From: Streptomyces tubercidicus
GTDB taxonomy: Bacteria > Actinomycetota > Actinomycetes > Streptomycetales > Streptomycetaceae
NCBI RefSeq assembly: GCF_027497495.1
Contig: NZ_CP114205.1
Location: 6,634,001-6,698,000 of the forward strand
Reading direction: 5' to 3'
Length of the DNA stretch: 64,000 nucleotides
How positions within the stretch are numbered: position 1 is the first letter of the stretch; each line of letters opens with the position of its first letter. The notes beneath the pieces are model-generated. The model saw only the letters and a list, made by a program, of their open reading frames with translations. It ran no database searches and had not been told where the DNA came from. This document shows positions 25,788 to 34,375 of the stretch, one piece after another. The translations under genes were made by a program, and so were the position numbers.

Positions 25788-26519
25788 TCAGGGAGAGGGT
25801 GCGGTCAGGAAGCCCCGCAGCAGCGCCGCGGTCCCGCAGCAGTGCTCCCGCATCACCTCGCGCGCCCCGTCCGCGTCGCCCTCCAGCACCGCCTCGACCA
25901 GCGCGGTGTGCTGGGTCTGCGAATGCTCCAGGTTCCGCACCAGCAGCGGAATGCAGTCCAGCAGATCGTTCACGCTCGCCCGTACCGCCGCGTACTGGGC
26001 CGCCAGCGACGGCGAGCCGGACAGCTCCGCGAGCGTCAGATGCAGCAGGGTGTCGTGCCTGCGGTAGTCGGCGAGCGGGGCGTCCTGGGTCGCCGCGAGC
26101 GCCGTCCGCAGCCGGTCGCTCTGCGCGTCGGACAGCCCGTGCGCGGCGCACAGCCCGGCCGCGCCCACCTCCAGCACCTCCCGGAAGCGCAGCGTGTCCT
26201 CGACATCGACCTTCTCGATCCGGCGCCGCAGCTCGGCCTCGCCGTGGTTCTCCGTACGCGTCCGCACGAACGTGCCGCCGTAGCGCCCGCGCCGGCTCTC
26301 CACCAGGCCCTCGTCCTGCAGCACCTTCAGCACCTCGCGCAGGGTGACCCGGCTGATCTGCAGCCGCTCCGCCAACTCCCGCTCCGCGGGCAGCCGTTCG
26401 CCCTGGGGCACGAGACCGAGCCGGACGATCTGGAGTATCTGCTCCAGGGCTTCCTCGAAACCGTTGCCCGCGCGCACCGGCCGCAGCACCGGTGCCAGCC
26501 GATCAGCCGCACTCTCCAT
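25788..26519 (-). CDS. FadR-type GntR regulator of amine utilisation (EpuRI-like)
   Basis: This 243-residue regulator has an N-terminal GntR winged helix (LPAERELAERLQISRVTLREVLKVLQ) and a C-terminal FCD all-helical ligand domain, including RFREVLEVGAAGL and RRHDTLLHLTLAELSG with metal-binding His residues. It is divergent from the gamma-glutamyl-amine synthetase gene. The S. coelicolor regulator in the same position is, from memory, EpuRI, a repressor of glnA4. ATG 26519 follows AAGGGG with 6-nt spacing. I infer repression of both flanking transcripts until the amine appears. Confidence 0.9.
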   Translation of the reverse strand: MESAADRLAPVLRPVRAGNGFEEALEQILQIVRLGLVPQGERLPAERELAERLQISRVTLREVLKVLQDEGLVESRRGRYGGTFVRTRTENHGEAELRRRIEKVDVEDTLRFREVLEVGAAGLCAAHGLSDAQSDRLRTALAATQDAPLADYRRHDTLLHLTLAELSGSPSLAAQYAAVRASVNDLLDCIPLLVRNLEHSQTQHTALVEAVLEGDADGAREVMREHCCGTAALLRGFLTAPSP

Positions 26520-26592
26520 CGATACCCCTTCCCAATCAATGGTTCGTGTGCCTACCTTATGACCTCCGGATGCAGTGACAGGAGGCAATACC
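26520..26592. promoter_or_regulatory. Divergent control region of the amine cluster
   Basis: This 73-bp AT-richer gap holds the dyad CCAATCAATGG (26532-26542) and a -10-like TACCTT reading right at about 26552. AGGAGG at 26580-26585, 7 nt before GTG 26593, is a strong ribosome-binding site that decides the start of the synthetase gene. The dyad is the candidate GntR operator. Confidence 0.45.
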
Positions 26593-27960
26593 GTGGCAGA
26601 CCGCACGCCCCCACTCTCCGTCGAGGAGCTCAGGGTCCTCGTCGACGCCGGGGAGATCGACACTGTCGTCCTCGCCTTCACCGATATGCAAGGCCGGCTC
26701 CAGGGCAAGCGGTTCGCGGCCCGCTACTTCCTCGACACCGTTCTCGACCACGGTACGGAAGGCTGCAACTACCTCCTGGCCGTCGACGTCGACCTCAATA
26801 CCGTCGAGGGCTACGCGATGTCCTCCTGGGAGCGCGGCTACGGCGACTTCGCCATGCACGGCGACCCCGGCACCCTGCGCCGCACCCCCTGGAACGCCGG
26901 CACCGCCCTGATCACCGCCGACCTCGCCTGGCACGACGGCTCACCGGTCGTCGCCTCGCCCCGGCAGATCCTGCGCCGCCAGCTCGACCGGCTCGCCGAA
27001 CGCGGCTGGCGCGCCTTCGCCGGCACCGAGCTGGAGTTCATGCTCTTCAAGGACTCCTACGAGGACGCCTGGTCCCGCGGCTACCGGGAGATGAACCCCG
27101 CCAACCAGTGGAACGGCGACTACTCCGTCCTCGGCACCGGCCGCGTCGAGCCCGTGCTGCGCCGCATCCGCAACGAGATGGGCGCGGCCGGGATGACCGT
27201 CGAGTCCGCCAAGGGCGAGTGCAACCTCGGCCAGCACGAGATCGTGTTCGTCTACGACGAGGCGCTCACCACCTGCGACCAGCACAGCATCTACAAGACC
27301 GGGGCCAAGGAGATCGCCGCCCAGGAGGGCATGTCGCTCACCTTCATGGCGAAGTACGACGAGCGCGAGGGCAACTCCTGTCATATCCACCTCTCGCTCC
27401 AGGACGAGGACGGGCGGCCGGTACTGGCCGACGACAACGGCCCGTACGGCATGTCGAAGACCATGCAGCACTTCCTGGCCGGCCAGGTCGCCGCGATGCG
27501 TGACTTCACGCTCCTCTACGCACCCAACATCAACTCCTACAAGCGCTTCCGCCCCGGCTCCTTCGCCCCCACCGCCGTCGCCTGGGGCCCCGACAACCGC
27601 ACCTGCGCCCTGCGGGTGGTCGGCCACGGCCGCGCCCACCGGCTGGAGAACCGCCTGCCCGGCGGCGATGTGAACCCCTACCTCGCGGTCGCCGGGATGG
27701 TCGCGGCGGGCCTGTACGGCATAGAGCACGAGCTGGAACTCCCCGAGGCCACCACCGGCAACGCCTACACGGGCGATGCCGCCCATGTCCCCACGACCCT
27801 GCGCGAGGCCGCCGAGCTGTGGGAGAAGAGCCCGATCGCCCGGGAGGTCTTCGGCGACGAGGTCGTCGACCACTACCGCCACATGGCCCGCGTCGAGCAG
27901 GACGCCTACGACGCCGCCGTCACGGACTGGGAGCGCTTCCGCTCCTTCGAGCGCATGTAA
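26593..27960 (+). CDS. glnA4: Glutamine-synthetase-like gamma-glutamyl-amine synthetase (GlnA4 type)
   Basis: This 455-residue GSI-fold ligase is predicted to glutamylate a primary amine, probably ethanolamine, using ATP and glutamate. Visible motifs are the N-terminal beta-grasp (DTVVLAFTDMQGRLQGKRF), the metal-binding GTELEFMLF and ECNLGQHEI, AKYDEREGNSCHIHLS, and the ATP/phosphate segment RFRPGSFAPTAVAWG. It lacks the adenylylation-site pattern of true GlnA. Gene order (permease, GntR, synthetase, ALDH, SDR) matches S. coelicolor glnA4. True glutamine synthesis is therefore unlikely. Alternative substrates are polyamines. Confidence 0.9.
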   Translation: MADRTPPLSVEELRVLVDAGEIDTVVLAFTDMQGRLQGKRFAARYFLDTVLDHGTEGCNYLLAVDVDLNTVEGYAMSSWERGYGDFAMHGDPGTLRRTPWNAGTALITADLAWHDGSPVVASPRQILRRQLDRLAERGWRAFAGTELEFMLFKDSYEDAWSRGYREMNPANQWNGDYSVLGTGRVEPVLRRIRNEMGAAGMTVESAKGECNLGQHEIVFVYDEALTTCDQHSIYKTGAKEIAAQEGMSLTFMAKYDEREGNSCHIHLSLQDEDGRPVLADDNGPYGMSKTMQHFLAGQVAAMRDFTLLYAPNINSYKRFRPGSFAPTAVAWGPDNRTCALRVVGHGRAHRLENRLPGGDVNPYLAVAGMVAAGLYGIEHELELPEATTGNAYTGDAAHVPTTLREAAELWEKSPIAREVFGDEVVDHYRHMARVEQDAYDAAVTDWERFRSFERM

Positions 27961-27970
27961 GGAACCACCC

Positions 27971-29341
27971 GTGTTGCACGAGCTGAAGATCCTCAACCCG
28001 GCCACCGAGGAAGTGGTGGCCACCGTACCCACCACCTCCCCGGAAGAGGTCGACGCCGCGGTCCGGCGGGCCACCGCCGCCCAGGAGAGCTGGGCGGCCG
28101 TGGCACCCGGCGACCGGGCCCGGATCCTGCGCCGCTTCGCCGAGACCGTCGACGCCCATATCGACGAGCTCGCCGCACTCGAACTGAAGGAGGCCGGCCA
28201 CCCGCTGGGCAACGCCCGGTGGGAAGCGGGCAACGTCCGCGATCTGCTGCACTACGCCGCCGGGGGAGTGGAGCGCCTGACCGGCACCCAGATCCCGGTC
28301 GCCGGCGGCTTGAACATCACCGTCCAGGAGCCGCTGGGCGTGGTCGCCGTCATCGCCCCCTGGAACTTCCCGATGCCGATCGCCGCCTGGGGCACCGCCC
28401 CCGCGCTCGCGGCCGGCAACGCGGTCCTCCTCAAGCCCGCCGAGACCACCCCGCTCACCGCACTCCGGCTCGCCGAACTGGCCCTGGCGGCCGGGCTCCC
28501 CGAGGGCCTCTTCCAGGTGCTGCCCGGCGAGGGACCGGTCACCGGCACCGCGCTGGTCGACCACCCCGGCGTCGCCAAGGTCGTCTTCACCGGCTCCACC
28601 GCCACCGGCCGGCAGATCGCCGCCCGCTGTGCCACCCAGACCAAGCGGCTCACCCTCGAACTCGGCGGCAAGAGCCCCAACATCGTCTTCGCCGACGCGG
28701 ATATCGAGGCCGCCGCGGCCGCCGCCCCCGGCTCCTTCCTCGACAACACCGGCCAGGACTGCTGCGCCCGCAGCCGCATCCTCGTCCAGCGCTCCGTCTA
28801 CGACCGCTTCATGGCGCTGCTGGAGCCCGCCGTCAAGGCGTTCACCGTCGGCGACCCGGCCGATCCCGCCACGCAGATGGGCCCGCTGATCTCCGCCGCC
28901 CAGCGCGAGCGCGTCCGGTCCTTCGTCCCCGAGGACGCCCCGGCCGCCATCCGCGGCGAGGCCCCCGGCGGCAAGGGCTTCTGGTACCCGGCGACCGTCC
29001 TGGAGGGCGGCCCCGGCGACCGTACGGCCGTCGAGGAGATCTTCGGCCCGGTCGCGGTCGTCCTCCCCTTCGAGGACGAGGCCGACGCGGTCCGGATCGC
29101 CAACGACAGCGACTACGGCCTGTCCGGCTCGCTGTGGACCAGTGACGTCGGCCGCGCTCTGCGGGTCTCGCGCGCCGTCGCGGCCGGCAACCTCTCCGTC
29201 AACTCCCACAGCAGTGTGCGCTATTGGACCCCCTTCGGCGGGTTCAAGCAGTCCGGCCTCGGCCGTGAGCTGGGCCCGGACGCACTGACCGCCTTCACCG
29301 AGACCAAGAACATCTTCATCAGCACAGAGGAGAGCAAGTGA
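27971..29341 (+). CDS. NAD(P)-dependent aldehyde dehydrogenase
   Basis: This 456-residue ALDH-superfamily enzyme would oxidise the aldehyde made from a gamma-glutamylated amino alcohol to the acid. Conserved sites are visible: APWNFPMPIAAW, FTGSTATGRQIA, LELGGKSPNIVF with the general-base Glu, and NTGQDCCARSR with the catalytic Cys. SLWTSDVGRALRVSR and PFGGFKQSGLGRELG are in the C-terminal part. It starts at GTG 27971, 10 nt after the synthetase stop; AAGGA overlaps that stop codon. The SDR gene overlaps its end by 4 bp, so the three genes form one operon. Confidence 0.95.
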   Translation: MLHELKILNPATEEVVATVPTTSPEEVDAAVRRATAAQESWAAVAPGDRARILRRFAETVDAHIDELAALELKEAGHPLGNARWEAGNVRDLLHYAAGGVERLTGTQIPVAGGLNITVQEPLGVVAVIAPWNFPMPIAAWGTAPALAAGNAVLLKPAETTPLTALRLAELALAAGLPEGLFQVLPGEGPVTGTALVDHPGVAKVVFTGSTATGRQIAARCATQTKRLTLELGGKSPNIVFADADIEAAAAAAPGSFLDNTGQDCCARSRILVQRSVYDRFMALLEPAVKAFTVGDPADPATQMGPLISAAQRERVRSFVPEDAPAAIRGEAPGGKGFWYPATVLEGGPGDRTAVEEIFGPVAVVLPFEDEADAVRIANDSDYGLSGSLWTSDVGRALRVSRAVAAGNLSVNSHSSVRYWTPFGGFKQSGLGRELGPDALTAFTETKNIFISTEESK

Positions 29342-30123
29342 CCGACCAGACCGCAGTGTGCCGCCGCCTCGTCGGCCGTACCGCCGTGATCACCGGAGCC
29401 GGCAGCGGCATCGGCCTGGCCACCGCCCGCCGACTGTCCTCCGAAGGCGCCAACGTCGTCTGTGCCGACATCGACGAGGTGGCGGGCAAGGCCGCCGCCG
29501 AAGAGGTCGGCGGCACCTACGTCCAGGTCGATGTGACCGACTCCGACCAGGTCGAGGCGCTCTACAAGACCGCCTTCGACACCTACGGCTCGGTCGACAT
29601 CGCCTTCAACAACGCCGGGATCTCCCCGCCCGACGACGACTCGATCCTCACCACCGGCCTGGACGCCTGGAAGCGCGTCCAGGAGGTCAACCTCACCTCG
29701 GTCTACCTCTGCTGCAAGCACGCCCTGCCCTATATGCAGCGCCAGGGCCGCGGCTCCATCATCAACACCGCGTCCTTCGTCGCCGTCATGGGCGCCGCTA
29801 CCTCCCAGATCAGCTACACCGCCTCCAAGGGCGGGGTGCTGTCCATGTCCCGCGAGCTGGGCGTGCAGTTCGCCCGCGAGGGCATCCGGGTCAACGCCCT
29901 GTGCCCGGGGCCGGTGAACACCCCGCTGCTGAAAGAGCTGTTCGCCAAGGACCCGGAGCGCGCCGCGCGCCGTCTGGTGCACGTCCCGGTCGGCCGGTTC
30001 GCCGAGCCCGAGGAGATCGCCTCCGCGGTCGCCTTCCTCGCCAGCGACGACTCCTCGTTCGTCAACGCCGCCGAGTTCCTGGTCGACGGCGGTATCGCGG
30101 GCGCGTATGTGACCCCGCTGTAA
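29338..30123 (+). CDS. Short-chain dehydrogenase/reductase
   Basis: This 261-residue classical SDR has the cofactor motif TGAGSGIG near residue 19, NNAG, the catalytic Ser (NTASF), YxxxK as YTASK and the C-terminal LVDGG. It should oxidise an alcohol to an aldehyde or ketone with NAD(P). Its GTG start overlaps the ALDH stop (GTGA), showing translational coupling. In an ethanolamine pathway it would oxidise gamma-glutamyl-ethanolamide to the aldehyde used by the ALDH; that assignment is inference. Similarity to 3-oxoacyl-ACP reductases is only general. Confidence 0.92.
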   Translation: MTDQTAVCRRLVGRTAVITGAGSGIGLATARRLSSEGANVVCADIDEVAGKAAAEEVGGTYVQVDVTDSDQVEALYKTAFDTYGSVDIAFNNAGISPPDDDSILTTGLDAWKRVQEVNLTSVYLCCKHALPYMQRQGRGSIINTASFVAVMGAATSQISYTASKGGVLSMSRELGVQFAREGIRVNALCPGPVNTPLLKELFAKDPERAARRLVHVPVGRFAEPEEIASAVAFLASDDSSFVNAAEFLVDGGIAGAYVTPL

Positions 30124-30174
30124 CCCCACGGGATTTCACCCGAATCCCGCTGGAGTTCACCTCCGCGTCGGCAC

Positions 30175-30211
30175 CATGGCGGCCGGACGTCGCACGACGC
30201 CGGCCGCCATG
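30175..30211 (+). terminator. Hairpin after the amine operon
   Basis: CATGGCGGCCGG at 30175-30186 pairs perfectly with 30200-30211, and an inner CGTCG/CGACG extends the stem. It is followed directly by a -10-like TAGCGT (30215-30220) for the next gene. Confidence 0.7.
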
Positions 30212-30254
30212 CGCTAGCGTCCGCCTTCGGTTCTTCGTTCGACAGGAGTGCTCC

Positions 30255-31526
30255 ATGCTCAACAAGCGTCGTTGGCTGGCCGCGGGTGCCGCCCTCGCGG
30301 TCGTGGGCGGCGGTGTGGTGGCGGCCCAGACGGCCACCGCCGGGCCGTCCCCCAGTCACTGCCCGACCCTTCATGTGTCCAAGGGCTGGTACGGCGACAA
30401 CCGGGCCAAGCTGCAGAAGATGATCGACGAGCGCGGCAGCTGCTCCGGCCACGGCGGCGCGAAGCCGGTCGCGACCTTCGACTGGGACAACACCGTCGTC
30501 AAGAACGACATCTCCGACGCCACGCTGGCCTGGATGCTCCGCCACGACAAGGTGCTGCGCCCCGCGAACTGGCAAGCCACCAACAAGTGGATGACCGCGG
30601 ACGCCGCCCGCGCGCTGACCAAGGCATGCGGCACCGCCATACCCGTCGGACGGCCGCTGCCGACGTCCACGGACACCGGCTGCACCGACGAGATCCTCGA
30701 CATCTACGAGGACGCCAAGACCTCCACCGGCAAGAAGGCGTTCACCGGCACCTGGAACCACCGCCGCACGGTCCCCGGATACGTCTGGATCACCCAGCTG
30801 TTCGCCGGCCACAGCCCGGCGCAACTGACCGCCTTCGCCCGCGACGCCCGCGCCGAGAACCTCGCCGCGCCGATCGGTACGGAACAGAAGGTCGGCACGC
30901 ACACGATGGAGGGGTACGTCCGCTACTACACCCAGCAGCGCGACCTCATCGGCACCCTCAAGAAGGCCGGTTTCGACGTCTACATCGTCTCCGCGTCGGC
31001 CGAACCGCTGGTCCGGGCCTGGGCGCCCGGCGTCGGCATCGACCGCGAGCACACCATCGGCATCCGCAACCTCGTCCGCGACGGCCGGCTCACCACCGGC
31101 GTCCAGGGCTGCGGCGACGTCAAGGACACCCACGGCGAGGTCCTGACGTACATGGACGGCAAGCGCTGCTGGATCAACCAGGAGATCTACGGCGTCAAGG
31201 GCGCCAAGGCCTGGGAACAGCAGGACCGGGCACACCGCCCCGCCTTCGCGGCCGGCGACGCCGAGACCGATGTGACCTTCGTCGGCGACGCCACCGGCGC
31301 CCATCTGGCGATCAACCGCAACAAGGCCGAGTTCATGTGCCGGGCCTACGACAACAGCGACCACCGCTGGCTCGTCAACCCGATGTTCATCGAGCCGAAG
31401 AAGCGCCAGGCCGACCCGTACCCCTGCGCCACCACCGGCTACACCCAGCCGGACGGCACCCTCGGGCCGGTCCAGCGCCCCGACGGCACCGTCGTGCCCG
31501 ACCAGCAGGACCGCGTCCACGGCTGA
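30255..31526 (+). CDS. Secreted HAD-superfamily phosphatase
   Basis: This 423-residue exported protein has a signal peptide ending near residue 29 (RRWLAAGAALAVVGGGVVA, then AQTATAG) and a haloacid-dehalogenase phosphatase domain. Motif I is FDWDNT (Asp76, Asp78), motif II IVSASAEP, and motif IV AAGDAETDVTFVGDA. The long cap region between motifs I and II recalls secreted phosphorylcholine phosphatases such as PchP. RBS AGGAG (30244-30248) fixes ATG 30255. It lies just after the amine operon and could release ethanolamine or choline from phospho-headgroups outside the cell; this is inference from position. Confidence 0.85.
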   Translation: MLNKRRWLAAGAALAVVGGGVVAAQTATAGPSPSHCPTLHVSKGWYGDNRAKLQKMIDERGSCSGHGGAKPVATFDWDNTVVKNDISDATLAWMLRHDKVLRPANWQATNKWMTADAARALTKACGTAIPVGRPLPTSTDTGCTDEILDIYEDAKTSTGKKAFTGTWNHRRTVPGYVWITQLFAGHSPAQLTAFARDARAENLAAPIGTEQKVGTHTMEGYVRYYTQQRDLIGTLKKAGFDVYIVSASAEPLVRAWAPGVGIDREHTIGIRNLVRDGRLTTGVQGCGDVKDTHGEVLTYMDGKRCWINQEIYGVKGAKAWEQQDRAHRPAFAAGDAETDVTFVGDATGAHLAINRNKAEFMCRAYDNSDHRWLVNPMFIEPKKRQADPYPCATTGYTQPDGTLGPVQRPDGTVVPDQQDRVHG

Positions 31527-31533
31527 CGGCAAC

Positions 31534-31563
31534 GGGGCACGCCTTCACAGAAAGGCGTGCCCC
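31534..31563. terminator. Bidirectional terminator overlapping a 3' end
   Basis: GGGGCACGCCTT (31534-31545) pairs perfectly with 31552-31563. The right arm lies within the last codons of the minus-strand gene. Confidence 0.75.
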
Positions 31564-32804
31564 TCCCCGCGGTACGTCGGCACCGTGGCCACCACCCGGT
31601 CCCCGTCGATCAGACGCAGCTCGGCGAACCGCTCACACAGCTCACCGGCCTTGGCATGCCGGAACCACACCTTGTCGCCGATCCGCAGCCCGTCCGCGGC
31701 CGCCCCCAGCAGCGGTGTCTGCACCTCGCCGGGGCCCTCCTGCGGGTCATAGCGCAGCCCGTCCGGCAGATACGGCACCGGCAGCCGGTCCGGGCCCGCC
31801 ACCCCCGACGCCGGATAGCCGCCGCCCAGCACCGTCACCACCCCCGGGCCGGGACGGCGCACCACCGGCTGGGCGAACAGCGCCGCCGGACGCCCGCTGA
31901 ACGAACGGAAGTTGTCGAACAGCCGCGGCACATACAGCCCCGACCCGGCCGCGACCTCGGTGACCGCCGCCTCCGCCGCGGTGTGCTGCACACTGCCGGT
32001 CCCACCGCCGTTGACGAACTCCAGCCGCGGCGCCACCTCCCGCACCGCCCGTACGGCAGCCCAGCGCCGCTGCGCCAGCTCCTTGCGCGCCGCCGCCTGC
32101 ATCACCCGGATCGCCCGCGAGAACACCGGCTTGCCCGCGACGTCGTCACCGACCCCCGCCACATGGCCCTCGTACGCCATCAGCCCCACCAGCCGGAACC
32201 CGGGGCGGCGCACCACCGACCGGGCCAGTGCGGCCAGTCGGCCGGGCGAACGCAGCGGGGAGCGGCGGGCACCGACCCGCACCGCTCCGCCCAACAGCCG
32301 GTAGGAGGTGTCCAGTTCCAGGCACACCCGCACCTCCTCGCCCGCCCCGCCGGACGGCCGGGCCGCATCGATCAGATCCAGCTGCACCGGATCGTCGACC
32401 ATCACCGTCACCGCGGCCGCCAGCTCCGGATCGGCGGTCAGCTCCGCGAACCCCGCCCGGTCCGCCGACGGATACGCCAGCAGCACGTCCGGGAAGCCCG
32501 AGCGGGCCAGCCACAGCGACTCGGCGAGCGTGAAACTCATGATCCCCGCGAAGCCGTCCCGCGCCAGCACCCGCTCCAGCAGCGCCCGGCAGCGCACCGA
32601 CTTGCTCGCCACCCGGATCGGTTTCCCCTTCGCGCGGCGCACCAGATCGTCGGCGTTGGCGTCGAAGGCCCGCAGGTCGACGACGGCCAGCGGGGCGTCG
32701 AGGGACGCGGTGGCCCGGTCGAGGGCCGACGCCCCCGCGCGAACCGGTCGGAAAGCGGGAGAAACGTCTTTGTCGCCATCCGCGTCGGATGTGTACTGGG
32801 ACAT
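31545..32804 (-). CDS. PLP-dependent alanine-racemase-N-domain enzyme (D-threonine aldolase/deaminase type)
   Basis: This 419-residue fold-type III PLP enzyme begins with LDAPLAVVDLRAFDANADDL and has the PLP-binding lysine in RVASKSVRCRALLE. YEGHVAG and FVNGGGTGSVQ (phosphate cup) follow, and the C-terminal metal- or domain-closing block includes FRHAKAGELCERF. It could be an amino acid deaminase/aldolase acting on a D- or beta-hydroxy amino acid. ATG 32804 is preferred to the longer frame; CAGGCT lies 7 nt upstream on the minus strand and no ribosome-binding site is seen, so it may be leaderless. Confidence 0.85.
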   Translation of the reverse strand: MSQYTSDADGDKDVSPAFRPVRAGASALDRATASLDAPLAVVDLRAFDANADDLVRRAKGKPIRVASKSVRCRALLERVLARDGFAGIMSFTLAESLWLARSGFPDVLLAYPSADRAGFAELTADPELAAAVTVMVDDPVQLDLIDAARPSGGAGEEVRVCLELDTSYRLLGGAVRVGARRSPLRSPGRLAALARSVVRRPGFRLVGLMAYEGHVAGVGDDVAGKPVFSRAIRVMQAAARKELAQRRWAAVRAVREVAPRLEFVNGGGTGSVQHTAAEAAVTEVAAGSGLYVPRLFDNFRSFSGRPAALFAQPVVRRPGPGVVTVLGGGYPASGVAGPDRLPVPYLPDGLRYDPQEGPGEVQTPLLGAAADGLRIGDKVWFRHAKAGELCERFAELRLIDGDRVVATVPTYRGEGHAFL

Positions 32805-32870
32805 GGCCCGCAGCCTGCCAGACCCCACTACCACTGGGTAGGGGGGAGATTGCGACAGAGCGGACAGGGG

Positions 32871-32901
32871 TTGGAGCAGCGGCTGTACCAGCGCTTAGAG
32901 T
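32871..32901 (+). promoter_or_regulatory. Candidate promoter for the 33008 operon
   Basis: TTGGAG (32871-32876) and TAGAGT (32896-32901) are 19 nt apart. The predicted start near 32908 would leave about 100 nt of leader before GTG 33008. Confidence 0.35.
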
Positions 32902-33007
32902 GGCTCGACACCGCAACCAGCAGGTCAGCGGAGTGTTGTCCGGATACGAACCACCATGCCCCGATTGCGGATCGGGTCCGGGTTCAGCGGTGCAGGGGGG
33001 AGCGCGG

Positions 33008-34375
33008 GTGAGCACCGACGCCGAATTCGCCGACGCGCGGCACATTCCACCGATACCCCCGCAGCCACCCCGGCGGCCCGCCCCGGCCGGGGCGCCGACG
33101 CCGATGCCGGAGCCGGACGGGGACCCGCAGACGGCCGTACTGCGCCGGGTGCCCGCCGACCCGTCGGTACCGGCCCCCGGGGCACCTGCGGCCCCCGCGG
33201 CACCCGCCGCCCACCCCGTCCCGCCGCGCCCCACCGTCCCGCCGCCCGCCGCCGGTGCCCAGCCGCCGGCCCGCCCGGACCGTGCGCCCGCCGCCCCCGC
33301 GGGACCGGCCACCCCGCCTCCGCCACCCACCGGCCGCCCCACCACCTTCCGCGACACCGCCGCCTTCCACCTGGCGAACAGCCACGGGCTGTGGAGCGAC
33401 ACCCGCGCCCGCGGCGCCGGCAGCGGTACGGACGCCCCGCCGGCGCCCCGCAACCCTGCCCCCGCCGGGCCCCCGGCCGCGCCCGGCAGCGAGCCGCCCG
33501 CGCCCCCGGCCGGATTCCCGCCCCAGCCCTCCTGGCCCACAACTACCCCACCCCCTCCGGGAGTTGCCCCCACCGTCGGCGCACCCGGACGCCGGCCGTC
33601 CGCCCTCCGCCCCAGCCCCCGGCTGCTCGGCGCCGCGGCCTGCCTCGTCCTCGGTATCGGCCTCATCGGCGGTGCCGCGGCCGGGGGTTGGTTCACCGAC
33701 GAGGCCGACGCGGCCCCGCCCACCGCCGAGGCCACCTTCGCCAAGGGCCGCGAGGTCTGGCACAACACCCCGGTCGACCGGCTCTTCCCGCGCACCGTCA
33801 CCGGCCTGGCCGCCGGACCCGGCGGCGCCGACCGGACCTGGACCAGGATCGCCGTCTCCCCGGACAGCGGCTGCGGCCACGCCTACGACCCGAAGCTCGC
33901 CACGGCGCTCACCCGCGCCGGCTGCGTCCGGCTGCTGCGCGCCACCTACGCCGATGCCACCCGCAGCGGCGTCATCACGGTCGGGGCCCAGATCACCAAG
34001 GCCGACCGGCCGGGCATGATGGCCCTCAACACCCGCTTCAGCACCAAGGACTTGGGCACCCGCACCGACCACCTGCCGCTGCCGTACGCCGCCAAGGGCA
34101 CCCCGGCCGAGGACTTCGGACGCGCCCAGCGGGCCAGCTGGACCGTCCGGATCCTCACCGACATCCCGGTCGTGGTCTACGCCGTCTCCGGCTTCGCCGA
34201 CGGCCGCACCGTCACCGAGCCCCAGCCCGCCGAGGCCGCGGTCCGGCCCGGTGCCACCACCGCCCCGGCCGAGTCCGGCCTGGGCCATGACGCCAAGGGC
34301 CTGGCGGACCGGGTCGGGACGGACTTCCGCAAGGCGGCCGGCAGCTCCACGCAGACGACGGAGGCCCCGTCATGA
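33008..34375 (+). CDS. Proline-rich single-span membrane protein
   Basis: This 455-residue protein of unknown function has a Pro/Ala-rich cytoplasmic half (residues 1-195), one transmembrane helix near 205-225 (LLGAAACLVLGIGLIGGAAAG) and an extracytoplasmic domain of about 220 residues with two cysteines that may form a disulfide. GTG 33008 has GGGGGGAG upstream. The frame is open further left, but codon use there is not coding-like. Its stop overlaps the start of a mycosin-type protease gene (ATGA), so the two products are made together; it could be a partner or substrate of that protease. Confidence 0.75.
   Translation: MSTDAEFADARHIPPIPPQPPRRPAPAGAPTPMPEPDGDPQTAVLRRVPADPSVPAPGAPAAPAAPAAHPVPPRPTVPPPAAGAQPPARPDRAPAAPAGPATPPPPPTGRPTTFRDTAAFHLANSHGLWSDTRARGAGSGTDAPPAPRNPAPAGPPAAPGSEPPAPPAGFPPQPSWPTTTPPPPGVAPTVGAPGRRPSALRPSPRLLGAAACLVLGIGLIGGAAAGGWFTDEADAAPPTAEATFAKGREVWHNTPVDRLFPRTVTGLAAGPGGADRTWTRIAVSPDSGCGHAYDPKLATALTRAGCVRLLRATYADATRSGVITVGAQITKADRPGMMALNTRFSTKDLGTRTDHLPLPYAAKGTPAEDFGRAQRASWTVRILTDIPVVVYAVSGFADGRTVTEPQPAEAAVRPGATTAPAESGLGHDAKGLADRVGTDFRKAAGSSTQTTEAPS
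33540..33566 (+). repeat. Imperfect inverted repeat inside the proline-rich gene
   Basis: CAACTACCC (33540-33548) pairs with GGGAGTTG (33559-33566) with one bulged base. It resembles short dispersed palindromes found in Streptomyces genomes and encodes the PTTTPPPPGV stretch. Confidence 0.35.

Noticed and set aside
26593-27960. True glutamine synthetase (GlnA)
   Set aside because: The context of permease, GntR, ALDH and SDR genes and the missing adenylylation pattern point to a gamma-glutamyl-amine synthetase.
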